In this document: positions 34,982 to 43,284 of the stretch, in pieces
Numbering within the stretch: position 1 is the first letter of the stretch
Layout: each line of letters opens with the position of its first letter
Assembly (NCBI RefSeq): GCF_001509485.1
Contig: NZ_LLZI01000231.1
Span: 1 to 64,000, forward strand
Origin: Streptomyces sp. NRRL F-4489
Lineage (GTDB): Bacteria > Actinomycetota > Actinomycetes > Streptomycetales > Streptomycetaceae
DNA: 64,000 nt
Direction of reading: 5' to 3'
Made by a program: the position numbers and the translations under genes
Notes under the pieces: generated by a model
The model's input: only the letters and a program-made list of their open reading frames with translations
The model's database searches: none
What the model was told of the DNA's origin: nothing

Positions 34982-35002
34982 GGGCGCCGGGCCGGGGCGC
35001 CC
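34982..35002. terminator. G+C-rich hairpin between convergent genes
   Basis: GGGCGCC (34982-34988) pairs with GGCGCCC (34996-35002) around a seven-base loop, between the stop of the TerD gene and the stop of the facing membrane-protein gene. There is no T-run, as is usual for actinomycete terminators. A second self-complementary GGGGCGCCCC lies at 35020-35029. Confidence 0.5.
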
Positions 35003-35040
35003 AGGGCCCGGTTGGCTGAGGGGCGCCCCGACCGCGCGGG

Positions 35041-35973
35041 TCAGGGCGCCCCGGGCGCGGTCGGCCCCGAGAAGCCGGGCCGCCCGAAGCCGGGGCTGCC
35101 GAAGTCCGGACTGCTGAAGTCCGGTGTGCCGAAGTCCGGTCTGCTGACGTCAGCGCCGCCGGAGTCCGTCCGGCCCTGAGCGGGGCCGTCGGCGTCCCGG
35201 GATGCGGCGTCCGCCTTTGCCGTACCAGCCGTACCAGTCGTTCCAGCCGTACCGGCCGCCCCGGCCGAGGCGGATCCGGGAAGCGCGGGCCGGGGAAGCG
35301 CGGCCCGGGGATACGCGGGCCGCGCGCCGAGGTCCCCGCCGCCGTCCCTCTCGTCCGTCGCGCCCTCCAGCCGGCCCAGCAGGAACGGCATGATTCCCCG
35401 CTCCAGCAGGGCCAGTTGCCAGACCGCGAGCGCGCGGGCGACCGCCGGGGAGGCGTCGGCGGGCGCCCCGGCCCCGGCTGCCGCGCGGTTGCGGGACGCC
35501 GCCACCAGCAGCCACCCCAGACCGGTCAGCGTCGCCACCCCGGCCACCACGGCGGACGTCCAGCCGGCCGTGACCAGCTCGCCGGCGAGCCGGGAGGCGC
35601 CGGCCACCGCCCGCAGCCCGAAGCCGATCAGCAGGAACACCACCGCGGCGGTGGCGGCCAGGGCCGGCACCAGTACGCCGAGCGCCGGCAGCACCCCGCC
35701 GCTGCGGGACGCCGTCCCCGGGTCCGGCGGCGGCACCGCGGACGGGCCCTCGGCCGCGGCGGCCCGCAGCCGGACGACCTCGCGGTACTCGGCGGACGCC
35801 GCGGCGGCCAGCGCGTCGCGCGCCGCCAGCGCCGCGCCGCGCAGCTGCCCGGCGTCCGGCGAACCGGCCGCGCGCCGCAGCGCCGCCCGGATCTCCGGGG
35901 ATCTCAGGGCCTGGTCCAGGGCGTGCTCGAACGCGGGCGCGTCCGGTGCCTCTAAACGGTCGTTGTGCTGCAC
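35041..35973 (-). CDS. membrane protein with C-terminal PDFG-type repeats, unknown function
   Basis: 310 residues from a GTG at 35973 with GGGGAAG upstream. A soluble helical N-terminus (FEHALDQALRSPEIRAALRRA) precedes two hydrophobic helices at about 120-145 (ALGVLVPALAATAAVVFLLIGF) and 160-180 (AVVAGVATLTGLGWLLVAA). The C-terminal third is low-complexity and ends in tandem pentapeptide-like units such as PDFGT, PDFSS, PDFGS, PGFGR. I do not recognise the family. It is divergent from a small gene at 36132, with a TTGCGCAA palindrome between them. Confidence 0.7.
   Translation of the reverse strand: MQHNDRLEAPDAPAFEHALDQALRSPEIRAALRRAAGSPDAGQLRGAALAARDALAAAASAEYREVVRLRAAAAEGPSAVPPPDPGTASRSGGVLPALGVLVPALAATAAVVFLLIGFGLRAVAGASRLAGELVTAGWTSAVVAGVATLTGLGWLLVAASRNRAAAGAGAPADASPAVARALAVWQLALLERGIMPFLLGRLEGATDERDGGGDLGARPAYPRAALPRPALPGSASAGAAGTAGTTGTAGTAKADAASRDADGPAQGRTDSGGADVSRPDFGTPDFSSPDFGSPGFGRPGFSGPTAPGAP
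35074..35138 (-). repeat. 15-bp coding repeat (xPDFG pentapeptides)
   Basis: Imperfect tandem 15-bp units (consensus GCCGAAGTCCGGTCT as read on the forward strand) encode the Pro-Asp-Phe-Gly-x or Pro-Gly-Phe-Gly-x pentapeptides at the C-terminus of the 310-residue membrane protein. About five units are discernible. The boundaries are approximate. Confidence 0.6.
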
Positions 35974-36104
35974 GTGACTTCCCCGATGGGTCGAGAGCGG
36001 AGGGTGCCCGGCGGTCCGGCCCGGCGGCCGGCCGCGCCCCGGGGGACGCGGTGCCGGTACGGCCGCCGTCCGGACAACGCGGTGGTGCTCCTTGATGGTT
36101 CCCT

Positions 36105-36116
36105 GATTGCGCAATC
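36105..36116. promoter_or_regulatory. palindrome GATTGCGCAATC
   Basis: A perfect 12-bp palindrome lies 16 bases before the start of the small gene at 36132 and about 132 bases from the divergent membrane-protein start. TAAAGT at 36119-36124 is a plausible -10 box that would give a leaderless transcript from the ATG at 36132, putting the palindrome over the promoter core. The core TTGCGCAA recurs at 36967-36974. Confidence 0.5.
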
Positions 36117-36131
36117 CCTAAAGTGTGGCTC

Positions 36132-36479
36132 ATGGACGACACGGACGCGAGGGGGATCGCGGTGCGGAACGACGTATGTGCCGGGACGGCGGGGGAGGGG
36201 ACCGAGAGGGGCGGGGCCAGGGCGGACACGTCCGAGACCGGGCCCGAAGTGCACGGGCCGACGGGCGAGCGGCTGGAGGCGGCCGTGCTCTCCGGCGGGC
36301 CCGCGGACGGGGTGCGGCTGCGGCTGGCCGGCCGGCCCGGCGTGCTCCAGGTGAGCCGCCCCTGCCCGGCGGAGAACGCCCCGGACGGCATGCGGATCGC
36401 GGCGCTCTACCTCTACCGCCGCGATCTGAAGGTGAAGACCGAGCCGCTGCGGTACGGCTTCGACGGGGCGAGCCCGTGA
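36132..36479 (+). CDS. small hypothetical protein
   Basis: 115 residues. A low-complexity, acidic N-terminal half (DARGIAVRNDVCAGTAGEG) is followed by a compact segment with LRLAGRPGVLQVSRPC and MRIAALYLYRRDLKVKTEPLRYGF. There is no signal peptide or membrane helix, and I recognise no family. The ATG at 36132 sits eight bases after a TAAAGT box and lacks a ribosome site, so it may be leaderless; a GTG at 36123 is an alternative. It faces the convergent tatA-like gene, with 37 bases between the stops. Confidence 0.6.
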   Translation: MDDTDARGIAVRNDVCAGTAGEGTERGGARADTSETGPEVHGPTGERLEAAVLSGGPADGVRLRLAGRPGVLQVSRPCPAENAPDGMRIAALYLYRRDLKVKTEPLRYGFDGASP

Positions 36480-36516
36480 GGGCGCTCCCCGGGCGGGCGG
36501 ACCGCCGCGGACCGGC

Positions 36517-36882
36517 TCAGTGGGCGGCGTTCGGGCCGGCCTCCCGGTCCGCGCGGGCGGCGGGCTGTTCGGGGGCCGCGCCGCCGGGTACGGTCCCGGT
36601 GGGCGCCGCGCCGGGCGCGGTGTGGAGCGTGCGCGGGGCCTCGGCGGGCCCCTGCGGGCCGGACGGCTCCTGCGGGCCGGCCGGTGCGGCCGGGCCGGCC
36701 GCGTAGGTGGTGGTGGGCGGCGTACCGTCGTCGCCCTTCATCGCCTTGGCCTCGCTCTTGAGGATCCGCAGCGACTTGCCCAGCGCCCGGGCGGTGTCGG
36801 GCAGCTTCTTCGAGCCGAAGAGGAGAATCACCACGAGCGCCACGATCAGCAGATGCCAGGGTTCCAGTCCGTTGCGCAGCAT
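36517..36882 (-). CDS. tatA: twin-arginine translocase protein TatA
   Basis: 121 residues from the ATG at 36882 with AAGGGTGG upstream. One N-terminal helix, [21 protein letters not shown], is followed by the amphipathic helix [20 protein letters not shown] and a long Pro/Ala-rich tail. That is the TatA/TatE pattern. TatA oligomers form the passage for folded proteins at the membrane; EfeB at 58280 has a twin-arginine signal and is a possible client. No tatB or tatC is nearby, so this may be an additional TatA copy. The divergent gene is a LytR-CpsA-Psr protein. Confidence 0.9.
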   Translation of the reverse strand: MLRNGLEPWHLLIVALVVILLFGSKKLPDTARALGKSLRILKSEAKAMKGDDGTPPTTTYAAGPAAPAGPQEPSGPQGPAEAPRTLHTAPGAAPTGTVPGGAAPEQPAARADREAGPNAAH

Positions 36883-36966
36883 CGCTGCCACCCTTCTCTC
36901 GTTGTCACCACAGTCGGTTCCCGCGGCCCCGGTCGCGCGGACCCGGCCGGAGACTCACTTGCTACA

Positions 36967-36974
36967 TTGCGCAA
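36967..36974. promoter_or_regulatory. TTGCGCAA palindrome between tatA and the LCP gene
   Basis: The eight-base palindrome TTGCGCAA lies in the divergent tatA/LCP region, next to TATAAC (36978-36983), a plausible -10 box for the LCP gene. It repeats the core of the palindrome at 36105-36116, about 860 bases away. Eight bases could recur by chance. Confidence 0.4.
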
Positions 36975-37040
36975 CTGTATAACCCGCGGCGGGAGGGGAA
37001 CCGCCCGCCGCCGGGACATCGCACGGACGAGGGTGCACAC

Positions 37041-38549
37041 GTGACACGCAGCCACACCGCACGGGCCGCGGACGGGAGCGGGGACGAGGCGGCCGGGGGG
37101 CGCCGGCGCGGCGGGGTCCGGACCGCGGCCGCGGTGACGCTCTCGGCCCTGGTGCTGCTCATCGCCGGGTCCGGCTGGCTCTACCTCCAGCTGAACGGCG
37201 ATATCGCCACCTTCGGCGCGGACGGCCTCAGCCGCGACCGGCCCGCCGCCGGCGCCGGCGGCAGCAACGTCCTGGTCATCGGCTCCGACTCCCGGGCCGG
37301 CGGCAACCGCAAACTGGGCGGCGGCGAGGACGGTGTGGGCCGCTCCGACACCGCCTTCCTGCTGCACGTCCACGGCGACGGCCGGCACGCGCTCGCGGTC
37401 TCCATCCCCCGCGACACCCTCGTGGACATCCCGCCGTGCCGGCTGCCCGACGGCGGCTGGACCCCGCCGAGGCCCGCCGCCATGTTCAACTCCGCGTTCA
37501 CCGTGGGCAACACCCCCAAGGGCAACCCCGCCTGCACCCAGAACACCGTCGAGCACCTCACCGGCCTGCGCGTGGACCACACCGTCGTGGTGGACTTCGC
37601 GGGCTTCGCCGACCTCACCACCGCGGTCGGCGGCGTCCCGGTCTGCCTGCCCCGGGACGTCTACGAGGGCGACCTCGACCCGCACCTCGGCACCCGCGGC
37701 CGGCGGGTCTTCGCCAAGGGGCCGCAGACCGTCTCCGGGCAGCGGGCGCTGGACTACGTACGGCTGCGGCACGGGCTCGGCGACGGCTCCGATATCGGCC
37801 GGATCAAACGCCAGCAGGCGTTCGTCGGCGCCCTGATCAAGAAGGTGAAGTCGCAGGGCATGAGCCCCGGCAAGCTGCTGCCGCTGGCCAAGGCGGCCAC
37901 CGCGGCGCTGACCGTCGACCCGGGCCTGGGCTCCGCGGACCGGCTGCTGGCCTTCGCCCTGTCGATGAAGAACATCGAGCTGCGCGACACCAAGTTCCTC
38001 ACCGTGCCCTGGCGCTACCAGGGCGCCCGGGTGGCGATCGTCCACCCGGACGCCGACGAGCTGTGGGCCGCGCTGCGCGCCGACCGCACCGTGGACGGGC
38101 AGGACGCCGGCGCCCCGGCCGGTCCGAGTACGGGCGGCGACGGCAAGCACCCGGCGGCCCCCGCCCCGGCCGGACCGCCGCCCGCCACGGTCGCCGTCGC
38201 GGTCTACAACGGCACCACCGTCCCCGGCCTCGCCGCGCACGCCGCCGGCGAACTCCGGGCCGCCGGCTTCACCGTCACCCGCATCGCCACCGCCGCCACC
38301 CAGCAGCACACCGCCACCGTCATCGGCTACGGCCCCGGCCGCCAGGACCAGGCCCAGGCAGTTGCCCAGCACTTCCCCGGCGCCGTGCTCCAGCAGACCA
38401 CCGCCCCCGGCGTCACCGTCACCCTCGGCCGGACCTACGCCGACGGGCCGGTGCTGCCCGGCGCCGCCACCCCGTCCCCGCCCGCCCACCTGGGCGGCGC
38501 CGCCCGCACCGCGGACGACGACCCGTGCGCCGATCTCTCGTACGGTTAG
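37041..38549 (+). CDS. LytR-CpsA-Psr (LCP) family cell-wall ligase
   Basis: 502 residues. A basic cytoplasmic N-terminus and one membrane helix (TAAAVTLSALVLLIAGSGWLYL, about 28-50) lead to an extracellular LCP domain. The domain has NVLVIGSDSRAGG, GRSDTAFLLHV, VSIPRDTLVDIP, VVDFAGFADLTTAVGG, LDYVRLRHG and RIKRQQAF, which supply the conserved Arg and Asp residues. A C-terminal LytR_C-like domain begins VAVAVYNGTTVPGLAAHAAG. LCP proteins transfer lipid-linked polymers such as teichoic acid or arabinogalactan to peptidoglycan. The GTG start follows GAGGGTG. Confidence 0.92.
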   Translation: MTRSHTARAADGSGDEAAGGRRRGGVRTAAAVTLSALVLLIAGSGWLYLQLNGDIATFGADGLSRDRPAAGAGGSNVLVIGSDSRAGGNRKLGGGEDGVGRSDTAFLLHVHGDGRHALAVSIPRDTLVDIPPCRLPDGGWTPPRPAAMFNSAFTVGNTPKGNPACTQNTVEHLTGLRVDHTVVVDFAGFADLTTAVGGVPVCLPRDVYEGDLDPHLGTRGRRVFAKGPQTVSGQRALDYVRLRHGLGDGSDIGRIKRQQAFVGALIKKVKSQGMSPGKLLPLAKAATAALTVDPGLGSADRLLAFALSMKNIELRDTKFLTVPWRYQGARVAIVHPDADELWAALRADRTVDGQDAGAPAGPSTGGDGKHPAAPAPAGPPPATVAVAVYNGTTVPGLAAHAAGELRAAGFTVTRIATAATQQHTATVIGYGPGRQDQAQAVAQHFPGAVLQQTTAPGVTVTLGRTYADGPVLPGAATPSPPAHLGGAARTADDDPCADLSYG

Positions 38550-38672
38550 GCACTGTCGTACAGAACCCGGGCGGCACACCGCAGGGCGGGCACCGGCACA
38601 GGTACCTCCCACACACGGCTATTCCGCCCGGAAACCCGCAATTCCCAGGACGTTGAGGAGAAGATCAGCCCC

Positions 38673-40046
38673 ATGTCAGCCCTCCGCCGGCTCTCGCCCG
38701 GCGCACTGCCCAGAGTCCTGACCGGCCTGCTGCTGGCGGCCCTGGTGCTGCTCGCCGGGGCGGCCGTCGCGCCGCGGCCGGCCGCCGCCGCGGGCAGCGG
38801 TCTGGACACCGTCGCCGACGCCCTGCGGAAGAGCCCGGTCTACGTCGACCCGCGCGTGCGCGACCAGCTCCCGGACGCCGACCGCGACGCCCTCGCCCGG
38901 AAGATACGGGACGCGGACAAGCCGGTCTTCGTCGCCGTCCTCCCCGCGACCGCCGACTTCCCCCCGGCCACCCTGCTCGCGGACCTGCGCACCAAGGTGG
39001 GCATCACCGGCGTCTACGCCGTCCACCTCGGCGCCACCGGCTTCAACGCCGGCGCCGACCGCCAGGTGCTGTCGCACAACGCGCTGGTCAACCTCAAATC
39101 CGCCGCGAAGGACTCGCACCGCGGCGACGCCAAGGGCATGGTGACCGAGTTCGCCGAGCGCGCCGCCGCCCAGGCGCGCGGTGCGGCGCCCGCGTCCTGG
39201 GGCGACTCCGGTTCCGGCGGCTCGGCCACCGGGCTGCTGGTCGGCGGCGCCGTGGTGGTGGCCGGCGGCCTGGGCGGCTACGCCCTCTTCCGCCGGGCCA
39301 GGAAGCAGCGCGAGGAGCGCGAGCGCGCCGAGCTGGAGGCGCTGCGGACGGTCGTCGACGAGGACATCACCGCCTTCGGCGAAGAACTGGACCGGCTCGA
39401 CTTCAGCCCGTCCGAGCCCGGCGCCACCGACGCCATGCGCACCGACTACACCACCGCCCTGGACGCCTACGACCTCGCCAAGACCCGGATGGCCGAGGCC
39501 CGCCGGCCCGGCGACGTACGAGCGGTGACCGAGGCCCTGGAGGACGGCCGGTTCGCGCTGGCCACCCTGGCCGCCCGCCGCACCGGCGCCCCGCTGCCCG
39601 AGCGCCGGATGCCCTGCTTCTTCGACCCCCGGCACGGCCCCTCCACCACCGACGTCCAGTGGGCCCCGCCCGGCGGCGCCCCGCGCCCGGTCCCGGCCTG
39701 CGCCGCCGACGCCACCCGCGTCGCCGACGGCCTGGAGCCGATGGCCCGCACCGTGCCGACCCCCGGCGGCCCGCAGCCGTACTGGAACGCCGGACCGGCC
39801 TACTCCCCGTGGGCCGGCGGCTACTTCGGCGGCGGCGGCGTCCTGACCGCCATGGTCGCCGGTACGGTGCTCGGCTCGGTGCTGACCGCCCCGTCCGCGT
39901 TCGCCGACTCCCCGTCGTTCGGCGGCGGACCCGAGGGCGGCAGCGAGTCCGGCGCCGACTTCAACCCCGCGGACTTCGGGGGCGGCTTCGGCGACGGCGG
40001 CGGTTTCGACAGCGGCGGCTTCGACGGCGGTGGCGGCGACTGGTGA
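38673..40046 (+). CDS. secreted, membrane-anchored protein of unknown function with Gly-rich tail
   Basis: 457 residues. A signal peptide (LTGLLLAALVLLAGAAVA) ends near PAAAA. An extracellular region with SPVYVDPRVRDQLPDADRDALARKI follows; its length and placement resemble TPM/DUF4350-like extracellular domains, but I cannot assign it. A membrane helix (TGLLVGGAVVVAGGLGGYALF, about 188-208) is followed by a charged helical cytoplasmic part. The C-terminus has a hydrophobic patch (TAMVAGTVLGSVLTA) and a Gly/Asp/Phe-rich tail ending GGFDGGGGDW. Similar proteins are found in many streptomycetes. It probably works at the cell envelope. Confidence 0.78.
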   Translation: MSALRRLSPGALPRVLTGLLLAALVLLAGAAVAPRPAAAAGSGLDTVADALRKSPVYVDPRVRDQLPDADRDALARKIRDADKPVFVAVLPATADFPPATLLADLRTKVGITGVYAVHLGATGFNAGADRQVLSHNALVNLKSAAKDSHRGDAKGMVTEFAERAAAQARGAAPASWGDSGSGGSATGLLVGGAVVVAGGLGGYALFRRARKQREERERAELEALRTVVDEDITAFGEELDRLDFSPSEPGATDAMRTDYTTALDAYDLAKTRMAEARRPGDVRAVTEALEDGRFALATLAARRTGAPLPERRMPCFFDPRHGPSTTDVQWAPPGGAPRPVPACAADATRVADGLEPMARTVPTPGGPQPYWNAGPAYSPWAGGYFGGGGVLTAMVAGTVLGSVLTAPSAFADSPSFGGGPEGGSESGADFNPADFGGGFGDGGGFDSGGFDGGGGDW

Positions 40047-40094
40047 GCCGCCCGCCCCGGCCGCCGCACTGACCGGCCCGAGGGCGCGTCCCGA

Positions 40095-42800
40095 TCAGCC
40101 CATTGCGGCCCGGGGTGCGCCCTCGCCGCTTTCCCGGCGCGCATACCGCGTCCGCGCGTACGCCAGCGCCGCGCCGTAGAGCGTCAGTACGGCCGCCAGC
40201 AGCGGGTAGTACAGCGGCGGCGGTGCCGACATGGCCAGCAGAGGGGCCAGCGGCGACACCGGCAGCAGCAGCCCGACCACCGCGAGAGCCGTCACCGCGA
40301 GCGGGACCGGCCCGGCCGCCCGGCCCTCGGCCACCCGTCGCCCGGTCCGCAGCAGCAGCATCACCAGCCCCTGGGTGAGGAGGTTCTCGGTGAACCACCC
40401 GGCGTGGAACACCGTGGGGCTGTCCGTCCCCGCCGTGACGTGCGCGGAGTACGCCAGCACCCCGAACGTCGCCAGGTCGGCGCACGCGTTGATCAGGCCG
40501 AACGCGGTGATGAAGCGGAGGAAGACCCGGGGCCGCAGCACCGCGGGCCGGTGCGCCGCGCCGGGCGCGGGCCGGTCGAAGGCGAGCGCGAGCTGGGCCG
40601 CGTCGAAGCAGAGGTTCTGCACCAGCACCTGCGCCGGCAGCATCGGCAGGAACGGCAGCAGCAGCCCGGCCGCCAGCATCGCGATCACATTGCCGAGGTT
40701 GGACGACAGCGTGATCCGCAGATAGGCGGCGATATTGCCGCTGGCGTGCCGGCCCGCGGTGATCGCCCGCTCGATCGCGGTCAGATCCTTCTCGGCCAGC
40801 ACCACATCGGCGCCCTCCCGCGCCACCGGCACCGCCCCGCGCGGGCAGATCCCCACATCGGCCGCGTGCAGCGCCGGCAGGTCGTTGACCCCGTCGCCGA
40901 GGAAGCCGGTGGTGTGCCCGGCCGCCCGCAGCGCCGCCACGATCCGCGCCTTGTCCTGCGCCGTGCAGCGCGCCACGACCGTTGCCCGCCCGACCGCCTC
41001 GGCCAGCGCCGGACCGTCCAGCCCGGCCAGCCGCCCGGCGGTCAGCACCTCGCCCGGCGCCAGCCCCAGGTCCCGGCAGGCCCGGGCCGCGGTGCCCGGG
41101 TGGTCGCCGGTCAGCACCTTCACCGCCACCCCGCGCCCGGCCAGCGCCCGCAGCGCCTCGTCCGCCGAGGGCGCCAGCGCGTCGCTCAGCGCCACGAAGC
41201 CCAGGAACGCCAGCCCCCGCACCTCCGCGTCGCGGTAGCCGCCGAGCCGCGGGGCCCGTTCGGCGCGGGCCACCGCCAGCAGCCGCAGCCCCCCGTCCGC
41301 CTGCTCGGCGGCGTACCGCAGCAGCCGCTCGCGCGCCGCCTCGTCCAGCACCCGGTCCGCCCCGCCGCCGCCCAGCCGGCCGCAGCGGGCCAGCACGTCC
41401 TCCACCGCGCCCTTGACGACCAGGGTGTGGCTGCCGTGCGATCCCGGGCGGCGGACCACCGCGGTGGACATCCGCACCGCCGGGTCGAACGGCAGCGCCG
41501 CGACGCCCTCGTACGCCAGCGGATCGGCGCCCAGCTCGTCCGCGGCCGCCAGCACCGCCTCGTCCAGCGCGTCCGGGACGGGGAGTTCGGCCAGTTCGAT
41601 GGTCCAGAAGCTGTTCACCGCGGCCCAGCGCAGCACCTCCGGGTCCGGGGCGCCGTCCGGTCCGGCCGAGTGCGCCACCACCGGGCGGTCCTGGGTCAGG
41701 GTGCCGGTCTTGTCCAGGCACAGCACGTCGATCGCGCCGAGGTCGTGCAGCGCGGGCAGCCGCTTGACGATCACGCCGCTGGTCCGGGCCAGCAGCGCGG
41801 CGCCCCGGGCCAGCGCGGTCGTCACGATCACCGGCAGCATCTCCGGCGTCAGCCCCACCGCGACCGCCACCGCGAACGGCAGTGTCTCCAGACCGCGCCC
41901 GCGCAGCGCCGCGTTGGCCATCAGCACCAGCGGCGGCGTCAGCAGCATGAACCGGATCAGGGTCCAGGCGATGCCGTGCACCGAGCGGTCGAAGGCGGTC
42001 TCGCCGCGCCGCCGGGCCCGCTCGCGGTACGCGGCGGCGAACCGGGTGTCCGCGCCGGTCGCCACCACCAGCCCGGTCCCGCTGCCGGTCGCCACGCTGC
42101 TGCCCTGGAAGCACATATGCGGCGGCTCGTCCGCGTCCGGACCGCCGTCCCCGGCCGGGGCGTCCTCGACCCGCTTGGGCACCGGCGCCGACTCCCCGGT
42201 CAGCGCCGCCTGATGCACCGTCAGGCCGGTGGCGCGCAGCAGCCGCACATCGGCCGGTACGAGGTCGCCGGGGCCCAGCCGCACCACGTCCCCGACCACC
42301 AGCTCGTCCACCGGGACCTCCCGGAGCCGCGGCGCGTCGTCCGCCCCGGCCCGGCGCTGCACCGTGGCGGTGGTGGCCACCAGCTCCCGCAGCGCGGCCA
42401 TCGCCCGCCCGGCCTGGTGCTCCCCGCCGGACCGCAGCGCGCAGCTGACCACCACCAGCGCCAGGATCACGCAGGCGGTGCCCCAGGACGCCACCGCCGC
42501 CGACACCAGCCCCAGGCACAGCAGCACCGTGGTGAACGGATCGCGCAGCGCGCCCAGGAAGCGGCGCGGCCAGGACACCGGCCGCCACGACGGCACGGTG
42601 TTCTCGCCCAGCCGGGCCAGCCGCTCCCCGGCCTGCGCCTCGGTCAGCCCGCGCGGCCCGCTGTCCAGCCGCCGCATCAGCTGAAGAGTCGTCAGCGCCG
42701 CCGGCCGCGCGGCGCCCGGCGCCCGCTCCGCGTCCGCGCGCACCCCGCCGGCCTCCGGGGGCACCCGGCCCGCCCCCGGCGCCGCGGTGGTCTCAGGCAC
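40095..42800 (-). CDS. mgtA: magnesium-translocating P-type ATPase (MgtA-like)
   Basis: 901 residues, full length for a P3B-type ATPase. GDLVPADVRLL and LTGESAPVPKR form the actuator domain. VKRLPALHDLGAIDVLCLDKTGTLTQD holds the phosphorylated Asp. GDGVNDLPALHAADVGI is the hinge. About ten membrane helices are present, with a C-terminal group as in MgtA/MgtB. No N-terminal CxxC metal-binding domain is present, which argues against a copper or zinc exporter. It should import Mg2+ using ATP. The GTG start at 42800 lies inside the end of the ArsR-like gene (8-base overlap), so regulator and pump are translated together. Confidence 0.9.
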   Translation of the reverse strand: MPETTAAPGAGRVPPEAGGVRADAERAPGAARPAALTTLQLMRRLDSGPRGLTEAQAGERLARLGENTVPSWRPVSWPRRFLGALRDPFTTVLLCLGLVSAAVASWGTACVILALVVVSCALRSGGEHQAGRAMAALRELVATTATVQRRAGADDAPRLREVPVDELVVGDVVRLGPGDLVPADVRLLRATGLTVHQAALTGESAPVPKRVEDAPAGDGGPDADEPPHMCFQGSSVATGSGTGLVVATGADTRFAAAYRERARRRGETAFDRSVHGIAWTLIRFMLLTPPLVLMANAALRGRGLETLPFAVAVAVGLTPEMLPVIVTTALARGAALLARTSGVIVKRLPALHDLGAIDVLCLDKTGTLTQDRPVVAHSAGPDGAPDPEVLRWAAVNSFWTIELAELPVPDALDEAVLAAADELGADPLAYEGVAALPFDPAVRMSTAVVRRPGSHGSHTLVVKGAVEDVLARCGRLGGGGADRVLDEAARERLLRYAAEQADGGLRLLAVARAERAPRLGGYRDAEVRGLAFLGFVALSDALAPSADEALRALAGRGVAVKVLTGDHPGTAARACRDLGLAPGEVLTAGRLAGLDGPALAEAVGRATVVARCTAQDKARIVAALRAAGHTTGFLGDGVNDLPALHAADVGICPRGAVPVAREGADVVLAEKDLTAIERAITAGRHASGNIAAYLRITLSSNLGNVIAMLAAGLLLPFLPMLPAQVLVQNLCFDAAQLALAFDRPAPGAAHRPAVLRPRVFLRFITAFGLINACADLATFGVLAYSAHVTAGTDSPTVFHAGWFTENLLTQGLVMLLLRTGRRVAEGRAAGPVPLAVTALAVVGLLLPVSPLAPLLAMSAPPPLYYPLLAAVLTLYGAALAYARTRYARRESGEGAPRAAMG

Positions 42801-43095
42801 CGAACCCCCGCCGGCGGGCCGGTGCGGGGCCGGCGGCGCGGGCGGTGAGGCGGTCGACGAGGGTGCGCATGACGGTGACGGTGTCGGGGTCGTCGACGAA
42901 GTAGACGACCCGGCGGCCTTCGCGGCGGGAGCGGACCAGTCCGGCGAGTTTGAGCTTGGACAGGTGCTGGCTGACGGCGGGCAGGGCGCCGCCGACGCGT
43001 TCGGCCAGGCCGGTGACGTCGCTCTCGCCCTGGGCCAGCGCCCAGACGCCGGACGGATCGGCCGCCGGGCCGCCGCCCTCGACGCTCCTCACCAC
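42793..43095 (-). CDS. ArsR-like winged-helix regulator
   Basis: 100 residues; GTG at 43095 (a second GTG follows at 43092) with GGAGAG upstream. VTGLAERVGGALPAVSQHLSKLKLAGLVRSRREGRRVVYFVDD is a clear ArsR/SmtB winged helix. The N-terminal AADPSGVWALAQG is shorter than the usual ADPTRLRIL helix. The alpha-5 helix (DDPDTVTVMRTLVDRL) has no His, and there is no Cys pair, so the classic metal sites are absent. It probably represses its own operon with the MgtA-like pump, to which it is coupled by overlap. Its ligand is unknown. Confidence 0.83.
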   Translation of the reverse strand: MVRSVEGGGPAADPSGVWALAQGESDVTGLAERVGGALPAVSQHLSKLKLAGLVRSRREGRRVVYFVDDPDTVTVMRTLVDRLTARAAGPAPARRRGFGA

Positions 43096-43284
43096 TGCCG
43101 CTCTCCGTCCCTCCGGGCGCCCCTCGTCCCGGAGCGCCCAGTGTAGGCGGCGCGCCGCACCGCCCGGCCGGCCGGAGCCGCGTGCCGAACAGCCGCGCGC
43201 GGGGTGCCGCCCCGGCCGGTGCCGCGCATGATGGCCAGGGGCCGCCGCGCCCCACGGGCGTCCCCCCACCCGCGAGGACTGATC

